Source of the DNA: Stramenopiles sp. TOSAG23-3
Taxonomy: Eukaryota; Sar
Direction of reading: 5' to 3'
NCBI GenBank assembly: GCA_900128585.1
Contig: LT642165.1
Location: forward strand, 1 to 33,553
Length of the DNA stretch: 33,553 bases
The translations under genes and the position numbers were made by a program. Under the pieces are notes generated by a model. That model was given only the letters and a program-made list of their open reading frames with translations, ran no database searches and had not been told where the DNA came from. Shown one piece after another: positions 1 to 8,677 of this stretch. Within the stretch, counting starts at the first letter, position 1. The number at the start of each line of letters is the position of its first letter.

Positions 1-2
1 TG

Positions 3-77
3 AAGATTGATTTTCCACTTCAGGGCGTATTCGTATGTCTCTCCCAAGTTCTGGTCAAGATTCCAACTGGCAAGTAA
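3..77 (+). CDS. 3' end of an unknown protein gene, truncated by the window edge
   Basis: An open frame runs in from the left edge and ends at TAA 75-77. Its last residues are FVCLSQVLVKIPTGK. The same 15 residues and stop occur in opposite orientation at the right edge (33484-33553), and the nucleotides are almost identical, which supports real coding sequence from a multicopy family. I do not recognise the family. A mobile-element protein or a recently duplicated host gene are both possible. Only the last 24 codons are visible, so no function is offered. Confidence 0.45.
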   Translation, partial: KIDFPLQGVFVCLSQVLVKIPTGK

Positions 78-85
78 ACTGCGGC
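21..85. repeat. Left copy of edge inverted repeat (65 bp)
   Basis: Bases 21-85 match the reverse complement of 33476-33540 at 62 of 65 positions by eye. The match covers a shared protein C-terminus and about eight bases past the stop, then ends. Differences further upstream (a short indel) do not break either reading frame. Confidence 0.85.
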
Positions 86-176
86 TTATTTTTTTTTGAG
101 GGGCTCGTTGTCTGTACCTTCTTTTTTTAAATCTTTTTTGAGCGTATTTAAAAACATGCACTAGAGATATAATTTG

Positions 177-222
177 ACGAAGCTAGATTTAATTACTTAA
201 AATAACAGCCAATTTTCTTGTT
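177..222 (-). repeat. Dispersed CAAGAAAATTGGCTGTT element, copy a
   Basis: On the minus strand this reads AACAAGAAAATTGGCTGTTA, then TTTTAAGTAATTAAATCTAGC. It is nearly identical over about 42 bp to the copy at 14303-14346. It starts about 139 bases past the Sec14-like stop codon, in the sense of that gene. Other copies lie at 276-328, 2465-2490, 14478-14503 and 14522-14584. Confidence 0.75.
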
Positions 223-275
223 TTATAATTTGTTTTTCTAAACTTCCTTTTTCTTATCATATTTATAAACAAAAA

Positions 276-328
276 ATTGTCTGTTATTTTAGTAAAATTA
301 AAATTTATGTACTGCGAACTGAACTCTA
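276..328 (+). repeat. Dispersed element, copy b, with conserved ACTGCGAACTGAAC tail
   Basis: ATTGTCTGTTATTTTAG is followed by ACTGCGAACTGAACTCTA. This matches 14531-14584 over its whole length with a few substitutions and small indels. It faces copy a, so 177-328 forms an imperfect inverted repeat of the kind seen in miniature transposable elements. Confidence 0.65.
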
Positions 329-358
329 CTGGTGTGGTTTTAGTAATTAACCTTTTCC

Positions 359-1354
359 CTATTTTGATTCCATTTCTTCTTCTGGGACGTAGACGGTAGG
401 GTCTCCTGCCGTCGGTTTCCATTCCGAGGATTGCCAGTTATCGATCGTTTCGTCTGGAAAGAAATCCATGATTCGCTCTTTCCACATTTGTTCCGAGTTC
501 TCTGGCCAAACCAACCTTGATGTCCCACCCATGTCTGGTGGCAACTGTTCCTTGGGAACATAGTCGAAGAAATTTTCTGGGTAGCCAAGCATAAGAATTT
601 TTTTACGGGTCACAGGATCAAAGAACCACTTTACAATTTGCCAGATTCCTCGCAGCATAAAGCCGCACGGGTACAAGCAGGCACGTTCCAACGCTTCTGG
701 GTTATTGGCCGACAGAACACCCGCAACAGCTTTTAGCAGATCCGTGTCGAAGTTGGTCGATCGGTCGAAATCTTGACGATCGTACAATACCGTGAACCGG
801 CCATGCAAGCCATACGTGTTGGCGTGCTCCGTCATAATGGCGACAATCCCATCCAAGCAATTCTCCATGTTTCGTTTTGCGACAGGAAACCTCCCACTTT
901 TTAGGATAAGCAGAGGGCGGCCCTCAGCGTCCAGGCCTCCGTGCGGGATGCAGGCTCCTGCCTTGAAAAACGGGTCATTGACCCATGTACTTTTCTTTAT
1001 TGGGTAGGTTTTCGCGCGCCATTTCAAGTGCTCGTCCAACATGGTGAAAGAAGCATCGATGTCAAAATCTCTGGCTTTCAAAAACCGGTAGAGTGCCATA
1101 TCTTCGCCCGCAGCTGGCCATCGGTTCAATTGGTGGCTCGAAAGTTTGTTTTTCAGCTCAGGCAACTTGGCCAACTGTTCTTCTGTTAATTTTTTAAAGA
1201 TGTTTTCTTCATTTTTCTTCGCAGCCGCCTTAATGTCAACTCCTTCTTTGTCTGGACCGCTGTTAGCATCGGTTGCCAGGGAAGCCAGAATGAATTTACT
1301 AGAACCTATAGATATTGCGGAGAATAATACAGTGAATAGACGCTTGTTGCTCAT
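359..1354 (-). CDS. Sec14-like CRAL-TRIO domain lipid-transfer protein
   Basis: Proteins of this family bind and exchange phosphatidylinositol, phosphatidylcholine or other hydrophobic ligands between membranes. The first ATG (1352-1354) gives 331 residues; the frame extends further upstream only from a non-ATG codon. Residues 1-28 are hydrophobic with a basic start, like a signal or transit peptide. The CRAL-TRIO N-terminal helices follow (LYRFLKARDFDID near 88-100), then the lipid-binding fold (VLYDRQDFDR near 189-198, a helical gate near 235-255, and PPDMGGTS near 272-279). Sec14 proteins are usually cytosolic, so the leader is unusual and suggests an organelle or ER location. The ligand cannot be told from sequence. 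Confidence 0.85.
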   Translation of the reverse strand: MSNKRLFTVLFSAISIGSSKFILASLATDANSGPDKEGVDIKAAAKKNEENIFKKLTEEQLAKLPELKNKLSSHQLNRWPAAGEDMALYRFLKARDFDIDASFTMLDEHLKWRAKTYPIKKSTWVNDPFFKAGACIPHGGLDAEGRPLLILKSGRFPVAKRNMENCLDGIVAIMTEHANTYGLHGRFTVLYDRQDFDRSTNFDTDLLKAVAGVLSANNPEALERACLYPCGFMLRGIWQIVKWFFDPVTRKKILMLGYPENFFDYVPKEQLPPDMGGTSRLVWPENSEQMWKERIMDFFPDETIDNWQSSEWKPTAGDPTVYVPEEEMESK

Positions 1355-2626
1355 GCAACCTAGACAAACAGCTGTGTGCCAAAACGGCAACACCTCTGTG
1401 TACAAACTAAACCAATTAAGAACAAAACTACTTTGGTAGGTTTATACGATATTTAGCGTTCGTGTTATTCCAAGAAAAACCTTGTTGACTTTATCAATGC
1501 TAACTTCCATCTTTAATGTGCACACGTACTCTGATGATGACTACACGTTGATCCGTCATACTTTTTCTTATTAATTAATAATCAACAAAATGAACGGCAC
1601 CACCCACTAAAAAAATAATAATAATAAAAACAACCGGCGGTACTACGGCGGCGGCGGTTGGCTGATGAAGTTCTTTTTTAATGCTGTGCTTATATTAGTC
1701 GTCTAAATATATGTTGTTGGAAAGTCAACAAAAGATAGTTGTCTGTACAGTAGTAGTATTATCCTCGAATTTCGTTGTTATTTTTTTCTTTTTTATTACA
1801 GATTGGTTAAAAGGATGATTACTGTTCTTCTGCATTTTTCCTGTTCTGGTTCCTACGGTAATAATACCGGTACGTACCAGGTAATTTTATTACTGTTTGT
1901 AGTACCCGGTACGTATAATAGTCGTCTGTCAAAAATATTACTAGACTATTTATTAGTCTAGCTTATATAGTCTATAAAATGTAAAATAATAAAATAAAAT
2001 AACATTATTATTCTCATCCATCCATTTTTTTTAAAAAACAAATTATAAGAATGAAGAGACGACCTCGTATTGTACTATTATTATTATACGGTACGAACGG
2101 GTATAAATACCACCGGGTACGCACACGCTAATTTATTACATTATTTATAATAAGTTTTTTATGTGTATAATATCTTTTTTAACCGATTTGTTTTATAAGA
2201 AAATCATTCATCCATTTTAATTATCATCGTGGTAGTAAGTAGTATAAAAAGCATTATACAAATTTATACGAGTACTTGGTAATATAAAACTACACAATTG
2301 TAAGTTGTAAATCTAATAATAATGGTAAACTGTGCAGAACAAATAATGAAAGGCAACAACCGTGGAGAAAACACATTAAACTTGTTTTAAAGCAGTAATA
2401 AAAAGAAAAATGTACAACGTGTCCTGTGTGACGTCTGGTTGAAATGATTTCCCATCAAGGTTCAATGAAAGAACAGCCAAGTTTCTTGTTTTTAGAAAGA
2501 ATACAATCTCAGTTGGTCGCGCAAAGGTTTGCACCCAACTGATTAAGCATAGGGTTTGTTGCAAGCGCGAAGACTCGATGTGGGCAACCCCGTCAGCCAT
2601 TGGCAACGATTAACTCCATTTCTCCT
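1355..2626. other. AT-rich intergenic spacer between two co-oriented genes
   Basis: No convincing gene is present. The spacer holds TAGTCGTCT words (1696, 1919), GTAC-core palindromic words (about 1866-1916) and long A/T runs. The last 200 bases (about 2430-2620) are less AT-rich and carry a short minus-strand frame, probably the MsrA 3' untranslated region. The promoter of the Sec14-like gene should lie near 1355-1500, but no clear element is seen. Confidence 0.6.
2465..2490 (-). repeat. Dispersed CAAGAAACTTGGCTGTT element, copy c
   Basis: The minus strand reads AACAAGAAACTTGGCTGTTC, one substitution from the core of the other copies. Its core begins 139 bases past the MsrA stop, the same distance as copy a from the Sec14-like stop, and in the sense orientation. 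The sequences between stop and element are unrelated in the two places. Confidence 0.6.
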
Positions 2627-3292
2627 TCAGCCATAGCATCGGATGGCGGTTTTGTCGCCTTTCAAGCTGCACTGTCCGCCTTTTTTCAAGTACGACTGGT
2701 GGTACTCTTCTGCGACATAAAACTCAGAGGCCGGGACAATCTCTGTTACAATAGGGGAAACCAACCGGCCTTGCTCCTGTTTTAGGGATTCATGAATAAT
2801 TTTCTCTTGCTGGTCGGAATAATAATATATACCAGAACGGTACTGAGTACCAACGTCGTTTCCCTGTTGATTCAAAGTGGTGGGGTCGTGAATGTCCCAG
2901 AACAAGTCTAACAATTCCTTTAGCTGGACAACATCCCTATCAAACGCCACGTGAACCGCTTCAGTATGCCCCGTACTGCCACCGCACACCGCCTCGTACG
3001 TTGGATCCTTCGCATGACCGTTCGTGTACCCGACCGATGTTTCGCCCACGCCAGGCACACGTTGAAAAGCAAGTTCTATTCCCCAAAAACAGCCTGCCGC
3101 GAAAATGATCTTTTCATTATCTTGCAGGTCCCGGCCAAGGTCTTTCTCCCGTTCCGTGGCCTTATCTAATATATGCACATGTCGAGGACTGTATGTCTTT
3201 GTAGGAGGACCGCTAAAGAAGCTGGCTGTCATAGTCCTTGAGAGGTTTAAAAGTCGCCGCTTTGCAGAAACCGAGGCAGTCGACAAAAACAT
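2627..3292 (-). CDS. msrA: Peptide methionine sulfoxide reductase A
   Basis: MsrA reduces methionine-S-sulfoxide in proteins and free methionine, using thioredoxin as reductant. The chosen ATG (3290-3292) gives 221 residues; the open frame upstream lacks an ATG. The catalytic GCFWG motif places the nucleophilic cysteine at residue 68. The family blocks GYTNGHAKDPTYEAVCGGSTGHTEAV, DLFWDIHDPTTLNQQGNDVGTQYRS and YFVAEEYHQ-like YVAEEYHQSYL follow, and the protein ends CSLKGDKTAIRCYG, giving candidate resolving cysteines near the C-terminus as in plant-type enzymes. Residues 1-26 are rich in Ser, Arg and Leu without acids, consistent with a mitochondrial or plastid transit peptide. The gene stands alone in its own spacer. 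Confidence 0.95.
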   Translation of the reverse strand: MFLSTASVSAKRRLLNLSRTMTASFFSGPPTKTYSPRHVHILDKATEREKDLGRDLQDNEKIIFAAGCFWGIELAFQRVPGVGETSVGYTNGHAKDPTYEAVCGGSTGHTEAVHVAFDRDVVQLKELLDLFWDIHDPTTLNQQGNDVGTQYRSGIYYYSDQQEKIIHESLKQEQGRLVSPIVTEIVPASEFYVAEEYHQSYLKKGGQCSLKGDKTAIRCYG

Positions 3293-4224
3293 TGTGGTAC
3301 TACTTCTTAGAAAAAATGAAACAGTTGGCTGCGTTAGAGAACACCTCAAATAAGAATCTTCGAGAGGCAAAAGGAAGAAGGCGCAAGAATTTCCATCAGA
3401 AGACACTACAGTTTATCACCACAATTTAGTAAGATGTAAATTACCCATTTGTATTTCATTCATCACTGGAAAAGTGCAACAGGGGGTGGGGAGGGAGGAA
3501 GGAAAGTGACGGAATGTACTTACAGTTGTAGACTCACGCAAGAGTGCCCACGCACGTTCTTATTGGTATTTGTTTATGGCAGGCACTCACCGCTTCAGTC
3601 GAACTTTATACTCTTTCGCTGTCGTAAAAATGAACGTGAACTTTAGATTTGTATACGCTCTGCCTTCAGATTGTTTTAATTTTCCCTTTGACGTTGTTTT
3701 TTCCGTTGCCATCTATTCATGATTGCATTCATTGTACGGTTGAAGTGTGGGTACCGGTACCGGTAAAGGAACAGTATCTTTTTTCAATGACTATCAAACT
3801 GACTGACTGCGCAGTACGGGTTGGTTTTACCGAAGGAAGAACTGACTGTAGTACATAATATTCCACGATGATGATCGATATGTGAATAATAATTAATTGG
3901 CAATGATGTGTAGTTGTACATTCATTGTACAGGCACAGTACCAGGTACGGTACCGGGGGAACCGTAGTAGTATTAACAATAAAACCAGTACAGGTTCCTT
4001 CCGTGGACAACCATTAAAAATTCAAAGTTTTACTTGAAGCTGTAGTTCCGTTCCTTGTTGTGTCAATACCTGGTACGGTATAATACAGGTAAGGAACCTG
4101 GTACCAGGTATCAGTACGTACCGTACCGGTACCGTATTGAGACTGCACAATACGGATACAATCGAATCACAAGAAATTACTTCAAGGATTCTGATATTCT
4201 TATTCGGGTATCTTGTTTTACTAA
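3293..4224. other. Intergenic spacer rich in GTAC palindromes
   Basis: No supported gene. The spacer separates the MsrA 5' end from the 3' end of the next minus-strand gene. It has the densest set of GTAC-core words in the window: GGTACCGGTACC at 3750-3761, a run at 3936-3956, and 4069-4136 including the perfect palindrome CCTGGTACCAGG at 4097-4108. An ATTGG at about 3559, CCAAT on the MsrA strand, is a weak promoter candidate. Confidence 0.6.
4069..4136. repeat. Cluster of GTAC-core palindromic words
   Basis: Over about 70 bases the sequence repeatedly uses GGTAC, GTACC, CCGGTACC and CCTGGTACCAGG (4097-4108, perfect 12-nt palindrome) and GTACCGGTAC (10-nt palindrome, near 4125-4134). Similar words occur at 1866-1916, 3749-3765, 3936-3956, 12694-12750 and 25123-25142. 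It may be a degenerate repeat or a protein-binding array. Confidence 0.6.
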
Positions 4225-7200
4225 TTACCCATACAGCCTCTCATGTTCGGCCTTTTCTCTGGCAGCAGCTTGTTCAGCTGCTCTTCGTTGCCCAATTTCA
4301 TGCAATTTTGCCTCCACTTCTGCCTTTTCAATCTCTGCTTGAAACATACGCGCCTTCCTTTCGGCCTCATTCTTTTCGCGCCGCTCCGCTTCTTTTTTTC
4401 TTCGCTGGATGGTATTTTTTCGGAATTCAACCTGAGACGACGCCCGAATGGTGACCTTCATGCTGCCGTCTTCTTCCCCGAGTACCTCGGGCATTGGCCT
4501 CGAATGCTTATCAAGCCCCAGGAGCCGTGCAACGGCATCATCGGACACAATATTGGCCCGGCGGGCTTCCTGCTCGGCAGCCATTCGCTGCGCCAACGTC
4601 ATACTACCGCGGGAACGGGGGCGGGACGATGCTTTGGACGACGGTCGCGAGTTGGCGCGAGAGACTGAGCGACTAGGGAGTTCATCTTCAGGAAATTCAG
4701 AAAACTGCAGCAGCCGTGAAAGGCGATTTTCTTGTTCCGCGGCTTCCATAGCATTTTTTCTGGCTTTTTGTTCCTCCTCTCGTAGTCGCGCCGAAACTGT
4801 CCGATCGGGGTCCCATAAATTCACGTGCGGGCCTGACACACTTTCATGGAGAAGCTTGAGAAGTAGTTTCTTCCGCTCTGCCAAATTCTCCGTATTGCTC
4901 GTCTTTGCTGTGAACAGCGAACTTCGGGATCCCCGCGAGATTGCTTTGCCGGCCGTACTAGAAAGGACGCTAGCTCTTGAGGGGGAGCGCATCCGTCTCA
5001 AATATGCCCTAGGATGCGGTAAGTTATCGGAAATCTTTACCGGGGAACTCTGGTACAAGTCTTCAAAGTAAGACTCCAATCTCGTCAACTTGTCGTCTTC
5101 ATAACCTAGAAACGCGTTGTCGTTCTTTACGTCGATGTCTTGCTGAATGAGTCTAACTTGGGTGCAGAATCCTTCCCCACCTTTTACTTCACCATTTTCA
5201 TACTCTCTCGTTTCCCCGTTGCGAAATTGCCGGGATTTCTTCAGCTGTTGCCGTGCATGGTGAAACGTTGCCTCGACTTTGAGCTGCTCTTTGTTGACAC
5301 CCTTTGTTTTTTGACCACCGGATATAAGGCGTATTTTAAACACACCACGACGATCCACCTCTCGTTCTTTGTCGTCCTCGTTCTTTGTTTTGTGCATGCC
5401 ACCTCGCAGTTTGTGGCTTTTCGGTGGAGATAGCGCAGAGTCTTCGTTGGTACCTGGTAATTGCCTAAGGATTATTTTTTCCCGATTCTTCTTCGATGGG
5501 TTTCCAGCTATGTAAAACCAGTCCTGCTCCAGATAAATTTCTGTGCCGGTAACCAACTCCTTGTTTTCATACCCTTCCTCATCACCATCGTGTCCCTTTT
5601 TGTGCATGTCCAATAGACCTTCGATGACCGCACGGGCTGCAAAGGAAGCCTTGTCCCTCCGTATAGACTCCTGGGCTGCAACCCGCATCGGCAACATCAC
5701 CCATCGACCTAGCGTCATCGCCGCCGCGTTCCTCTCCTTGTACAATTTCTCGTACAAGAGGTCCTTGTTGGAATACCACCCTGACGGATTCTCTTTGGAA
5801 ATGGGGCCAGGTATCCAAATCTCACTGTCTTTCTTAGCTACTTCCTTCATAACGCAAGGCAGCGGGACCGGAACGCCGACCTCCACAGTCTCCGTCGCTG
5901 GATTTCTAATAACAGATTTGGAGTCCAGGCCAATCGTGCAGAGCTGCGGAGCTTGCATGATTCTCGCCGCCACGCATGAGCCTTTTCTCCAGTTCGGTAT
6001 GCCGTTTCCAGTGCAGACGGACAACCATACGGGGTCACCATACCGTATCGGCTCTTGGTTACCAGGGTTCCTCATATCATACAGCATGAACAGCATCCGG
6101 CCGTTCTGGGCATCTGGGCCAGGGTGTGTCGCTAGCTGACGGATGCCATACTTCTCGACCCCCGGCCAATGGTGGGCAATCATCTTTCCCGTGTCCTCTT
6201 CCACGGTCAAAAACTTTCCATCACTCATCTGAAACGCGACTACGCTACCGTAAAATATTGTTGCGTTCTCGATAGATGTGAACTCCGGAAGCGAGGTTTT
6301 CGCCCTTTTCTTTGCTGCCGGTGTCCCTCGTGCCCCTTGCTGTTGCTCCATTTCTTTCTGCTTTGTCTTGACCAATCCCTCCCTCGCTTGGAATTTCCGG
6401 ACTTCTCGCACTGCGGTGTTCGGGGACATTGCCTGCCTTTGTCTATTCGAGCCGTCAACACCATGTTTCACCGCGCCAAAATAAGACCGGCGGCGCCCCG
6501 ATGGTTTTTTCATGGCACGGTACTGGGCGTCCGACATGGGCTCGTATTCTTTCTCTCCACCAGTTTCTACCCCTACCAAGCGTTGCGTATACCGCTTCTT
6601 CCTCTTTCGCCTTGATCCGTGCTCTGCGTCTATCTCTCTGCGTCCTGCCATTTCCGCCAGACCCTTCATTTGTGCATCCGACACTCTGTGCATACTCATA
6701 CGACGAGACAGCTTGTGATTCCTTCGTTCCACGCTTCCATGCTTGTTCTCTTTCTTTTTATGTTTCTCCAGTTGGGCCATGATTTCAATCTCACCGCGGG
6801 TGAGGGGACGAATAGCCGACTCGACCTTGCTCACTTCACCGTTTCCGTGCACCATAGAAAGCCCCGGGGTGGTCCCATGTTGTCTGCCGGCGCTGGCGTT
6901 GGAGCTCCGTCTCGATCCCTGGCTGTCCGATCGAGGTCGCCCAAATTGGTTTCCAGCAGATTGGGTTGACCCACCATCGTCTTCCCCCCAGCCCTCATCA
7001 ACCGAGAAGTCGTCCCCACGCGACGGGGGAGCCACCATGCCCGTAGGGACTGAGGACACTCGCCGAAGGCGTTGCCCACGCTGGACGCTGATCCGCCGTT
7101 CGTCTGCTCGAGATATGTGCTTCCACAAATCGTTCTCCCTTCGAAATGACCGTGGGTGTCTTCCCCGCTCTATTGCGGCATGGTAGCGTTCTGTATACAA

Positions 7201-7275
7201 CCTCCGTTCGTCCACCGCCTTCGCCAACGAGTCCAGTTCCTCCATATCGGACGCTCCATCGTCCACGGACCTCAT
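4225..7275 (-). CDS. Large basic protein with possible beta-trefoil region and C-terminal coiled coil
   Basis: I do not recognise a named family. The first ATG (7273-7275) gives 1,016 residues. Residues 1-330 are basic, Ser/Arg/Gly-rich and probably disordered. Residues about 335-600 are better ordered and contain a YGSVVAFQMSDGKFLTVEED segment, GDPVWLSVCTGNGIPNWRKGS and IYLEQDWFYIAGN, which resemble strands of MIR- or fascin-type beta-trefoils (G-x-x-V-x-F, D-G-x-F-L-T-V). Residues about 740-930 are again Ser/Arg-rich. The last 75 residues are Glu/Arg/Ala/Lys-rich and should form a long coiled coil. A cytoskeletal or flagellar scaffold role would fit but is inference. The frame is uninterrupted and has coding composition unlike the flanks, so the gene itself is secure. 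Confidence 0.8.
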   Translation of the reverse strand: MRSVDDGASDMEELDSLAKAVDERRLYTERYHAAIERGRHPRSFRRENDLWKHISRADERRISVQRGQRLRRVSSVPTGMVAPPSRGDDFSVDEGWGEDDGGSTQSAGNQFGRPRSDSQGSRRSSNASAGRQHGTTPGLSMVHGNGEVSKVESAIRPLTRGEIEIMAQLEKHKKKENKHGSVERRNHKLSRRMSMHRVSDAQMKGLAEMAGRREIDAEHGSRRKRKKRYTQRLVGVETGGEKEYEPMSDAQYRAMKKPSGRRRSYFGAVKHGVDGSNRQRQAMSPNTAVREVRKFQAREGLVKTKQKEMEQQQGARGTPAAKKRAKTSLPEFTSIENATIFYGSVVAFQMSDGKFLTVEEDTGKMIAHHWPGVEKYGIRQLATHPGPDAQNGRMLFMLYDMRNPGNQEPIRYGDPVWLSVCTGNGIPNWRKGSCVAARIMQAPQLCTIGLDSKSVIRNPATETVEVGVPVPLPCVMKEVAKKDSEIWIPGPISKENPSGWYSNKDLLYEKLYKERNAAAMTLGRWVMLPMRVAAQESIRRDKASFAARAVIEGLLDMHKKGHDGDEEGYENKELVTGTEIYLEQDWFYIAGNPSKKNREKIILRQLPGTNEDSALSPPKSHKLRGGMHKTKNEDDKEREVDRRGVFKIRLISGGQKTKGVNKEQLKVEATFHHARQQLKKSRQFRNGETREYENGEVKGGEGFCTQVRLIQQDIDVKNDNAFLGYEDDKLTRLESYFEDLYQSSPVKISDNLPHPRAYLRRMRSPSRASVLSSTAGKAISRGSRSSLFTAKTSNTENLAERKKLLLKLLHESVSGPHVNLWDPDRTVSARLREEEQKARKNAMEAAEQENRLSRLLQFSEFPEDELPSRSVSRANSRPSSKASSRPRSRGSMTLAQRMAAEQEARRANIVSDDAVARLLGLDKHSRPMPEVLGEEDGSMKVTIRASSQVEFRKNTIQRRKKEAERREKNEAERKARMFQAEIEKAEVEAKLHEIGQRRAAEQAAAREKAEHERLYG

Positions 7276-8677
7276 CGTTCTAAAATCGCTTACTTTCTTG
7301 CTCCCTTTCCCAACGAAAAACAAAGATTAAATTAGTTTCGCTACGATGGCAAATTACTTAACTGCAATATTAAATTCATTAACGCTATTCCAAAAATGAT
7401 ACTCTATCGTAGAAATATTAAAATTAGTTGGTACGAAGTCTTCATCACAACAACAAACAAATTATTATTTTTTTTTATCATCATACCTTGGTGGTGGTAT
7501 AATAATAAATATATATAATACAGCAGTATTATTCTTCATCATATATTATTATTATATCATTCTTCATTCACATTCTTCATCATCACAACTACTACTGAGA
7601 AACCTCATCTAATACGTACTCTTTAGAATATTATCCTTAAGTTTTCATTATATTATAGTACTATTAGCTATATATAATGAGTATTCAATAAGGGAATTCA
7701 TTTTATTCTAGAAATGATTACTTTGTTCTTTATTGCTTTACTTTTTTCGTGATGAAAGAATACCCAATTTTAAGACTCTTTCCTCTTTTCTATCTGTTGG
7801 TGGTTTTCTTTCTTCCCTTTCGAATATAAACACAAGATTGAATAATTGTAACGGCAAAATCTATCTTACTACTACTCTACTACTACCACTACTACTTTCG
7901 AGGAATGTTTTAATAAAAAAATAAAAAATCTATAGCCCAAATCCAAGTGATAATAAATAAATGTCGCATTTTAAAATTATTTTTTTGGAAACCAGGAAAG
8001 AAAAAGGAAGGAAGGAAGGAAGGAAGGAAGGAAGGAAGGAAGGAGAGACGTATATAATCAAAAATCAAAAATCAGAACACAACATCAACATCAACAAAGA
8101 CAACATCAGATGACATCATCAATCAACTAAGATTTTGGCGAGGAAGAAAGGAAGAAATATTGATTTAAGGCTGTTGAATTTTTGTGATTAACGTTCAATT
8201 CCATGATTTGATGCTGTTATCGATAATAACCTATGCTGTGATTATGTTCAAAATCAAGTAAAAAAAAATTTTACAAAAAAAAGAAAATAAAAAGTAGTTG
8301 GCCGTTTGTTTAGCGTGAATTCTACTGTATAAAAAATTATAAATATATTGAACAGAAAGAGCGTTATCGGACACAAGTCAGATCATATCCAATTTTATCC
8401 CCCTCTTCTCAAGCAATATGCTCAATTGGTGGCGAACGCCCATTTTTCTATTAACTGTGGATTTATTGCTGTAGTGAGATACACCTTCTTGGAGTTTCAA
8501 CGCGCGGAGGTGTTTTGGTTCTCTCGACACACTTGCCGTGGGTGTGCTGTATGCTTGGGTTAAACGAAAGGGGCTTCTTCTTTTGCTTATCTCGGCACGT
8601 TTGCCGTGTCTGGCACAAAACTTTTTGTGTCGCTGTATATACTTTTTAAGTGCGTGAGCATTTTCTCTTCAGGAACG
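7276..8677. other. AT-rich divergent promoter region with microsatellites
   Basis: This spacer lies between two divergently transcribed genes, so it must hold both promoters. It contains TCATCA/TTATTA runs (about 7480-7600), a CTACTA run (about 7870-7890), an (AAGG)n tract (8004-8044) and an ATCAACATCAAC/ACATCAGATGACATCATCA stretch (about 8085-8125). From about 8340 composition rises towards coding levels, probably the 5' untranslated region of the plus-strand gene. A 19-base GTGAGC...TTCAG stretch at 8654-8672 sits just before the ATG. Confidence 0.55.
8004..8044 (+). repeat. (AAGG)n microsatellite
   Basis: About ten uninterrupted AAGG units are followed by AGAGACG. This is an ordinary, probably length-variable tetranucleotide repeat. 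Confidence 0.95.

Noticed and set aside
2376-2606. 76-codon minus-strand frame after MsrA
   Set aside because: It lies directly in the MsrA 3' region, contains a dispersed-repeat copy, and shows no domain. Better read as untranslated sequence.
8654-8672. 19-base GT...AG intron just before the ATG of the DUF3395-like gene
   Set aside because: It lies in probable 5' untranslated sequence, so frame gives no test. Kept only as a parallel to the 16469-16487 case.
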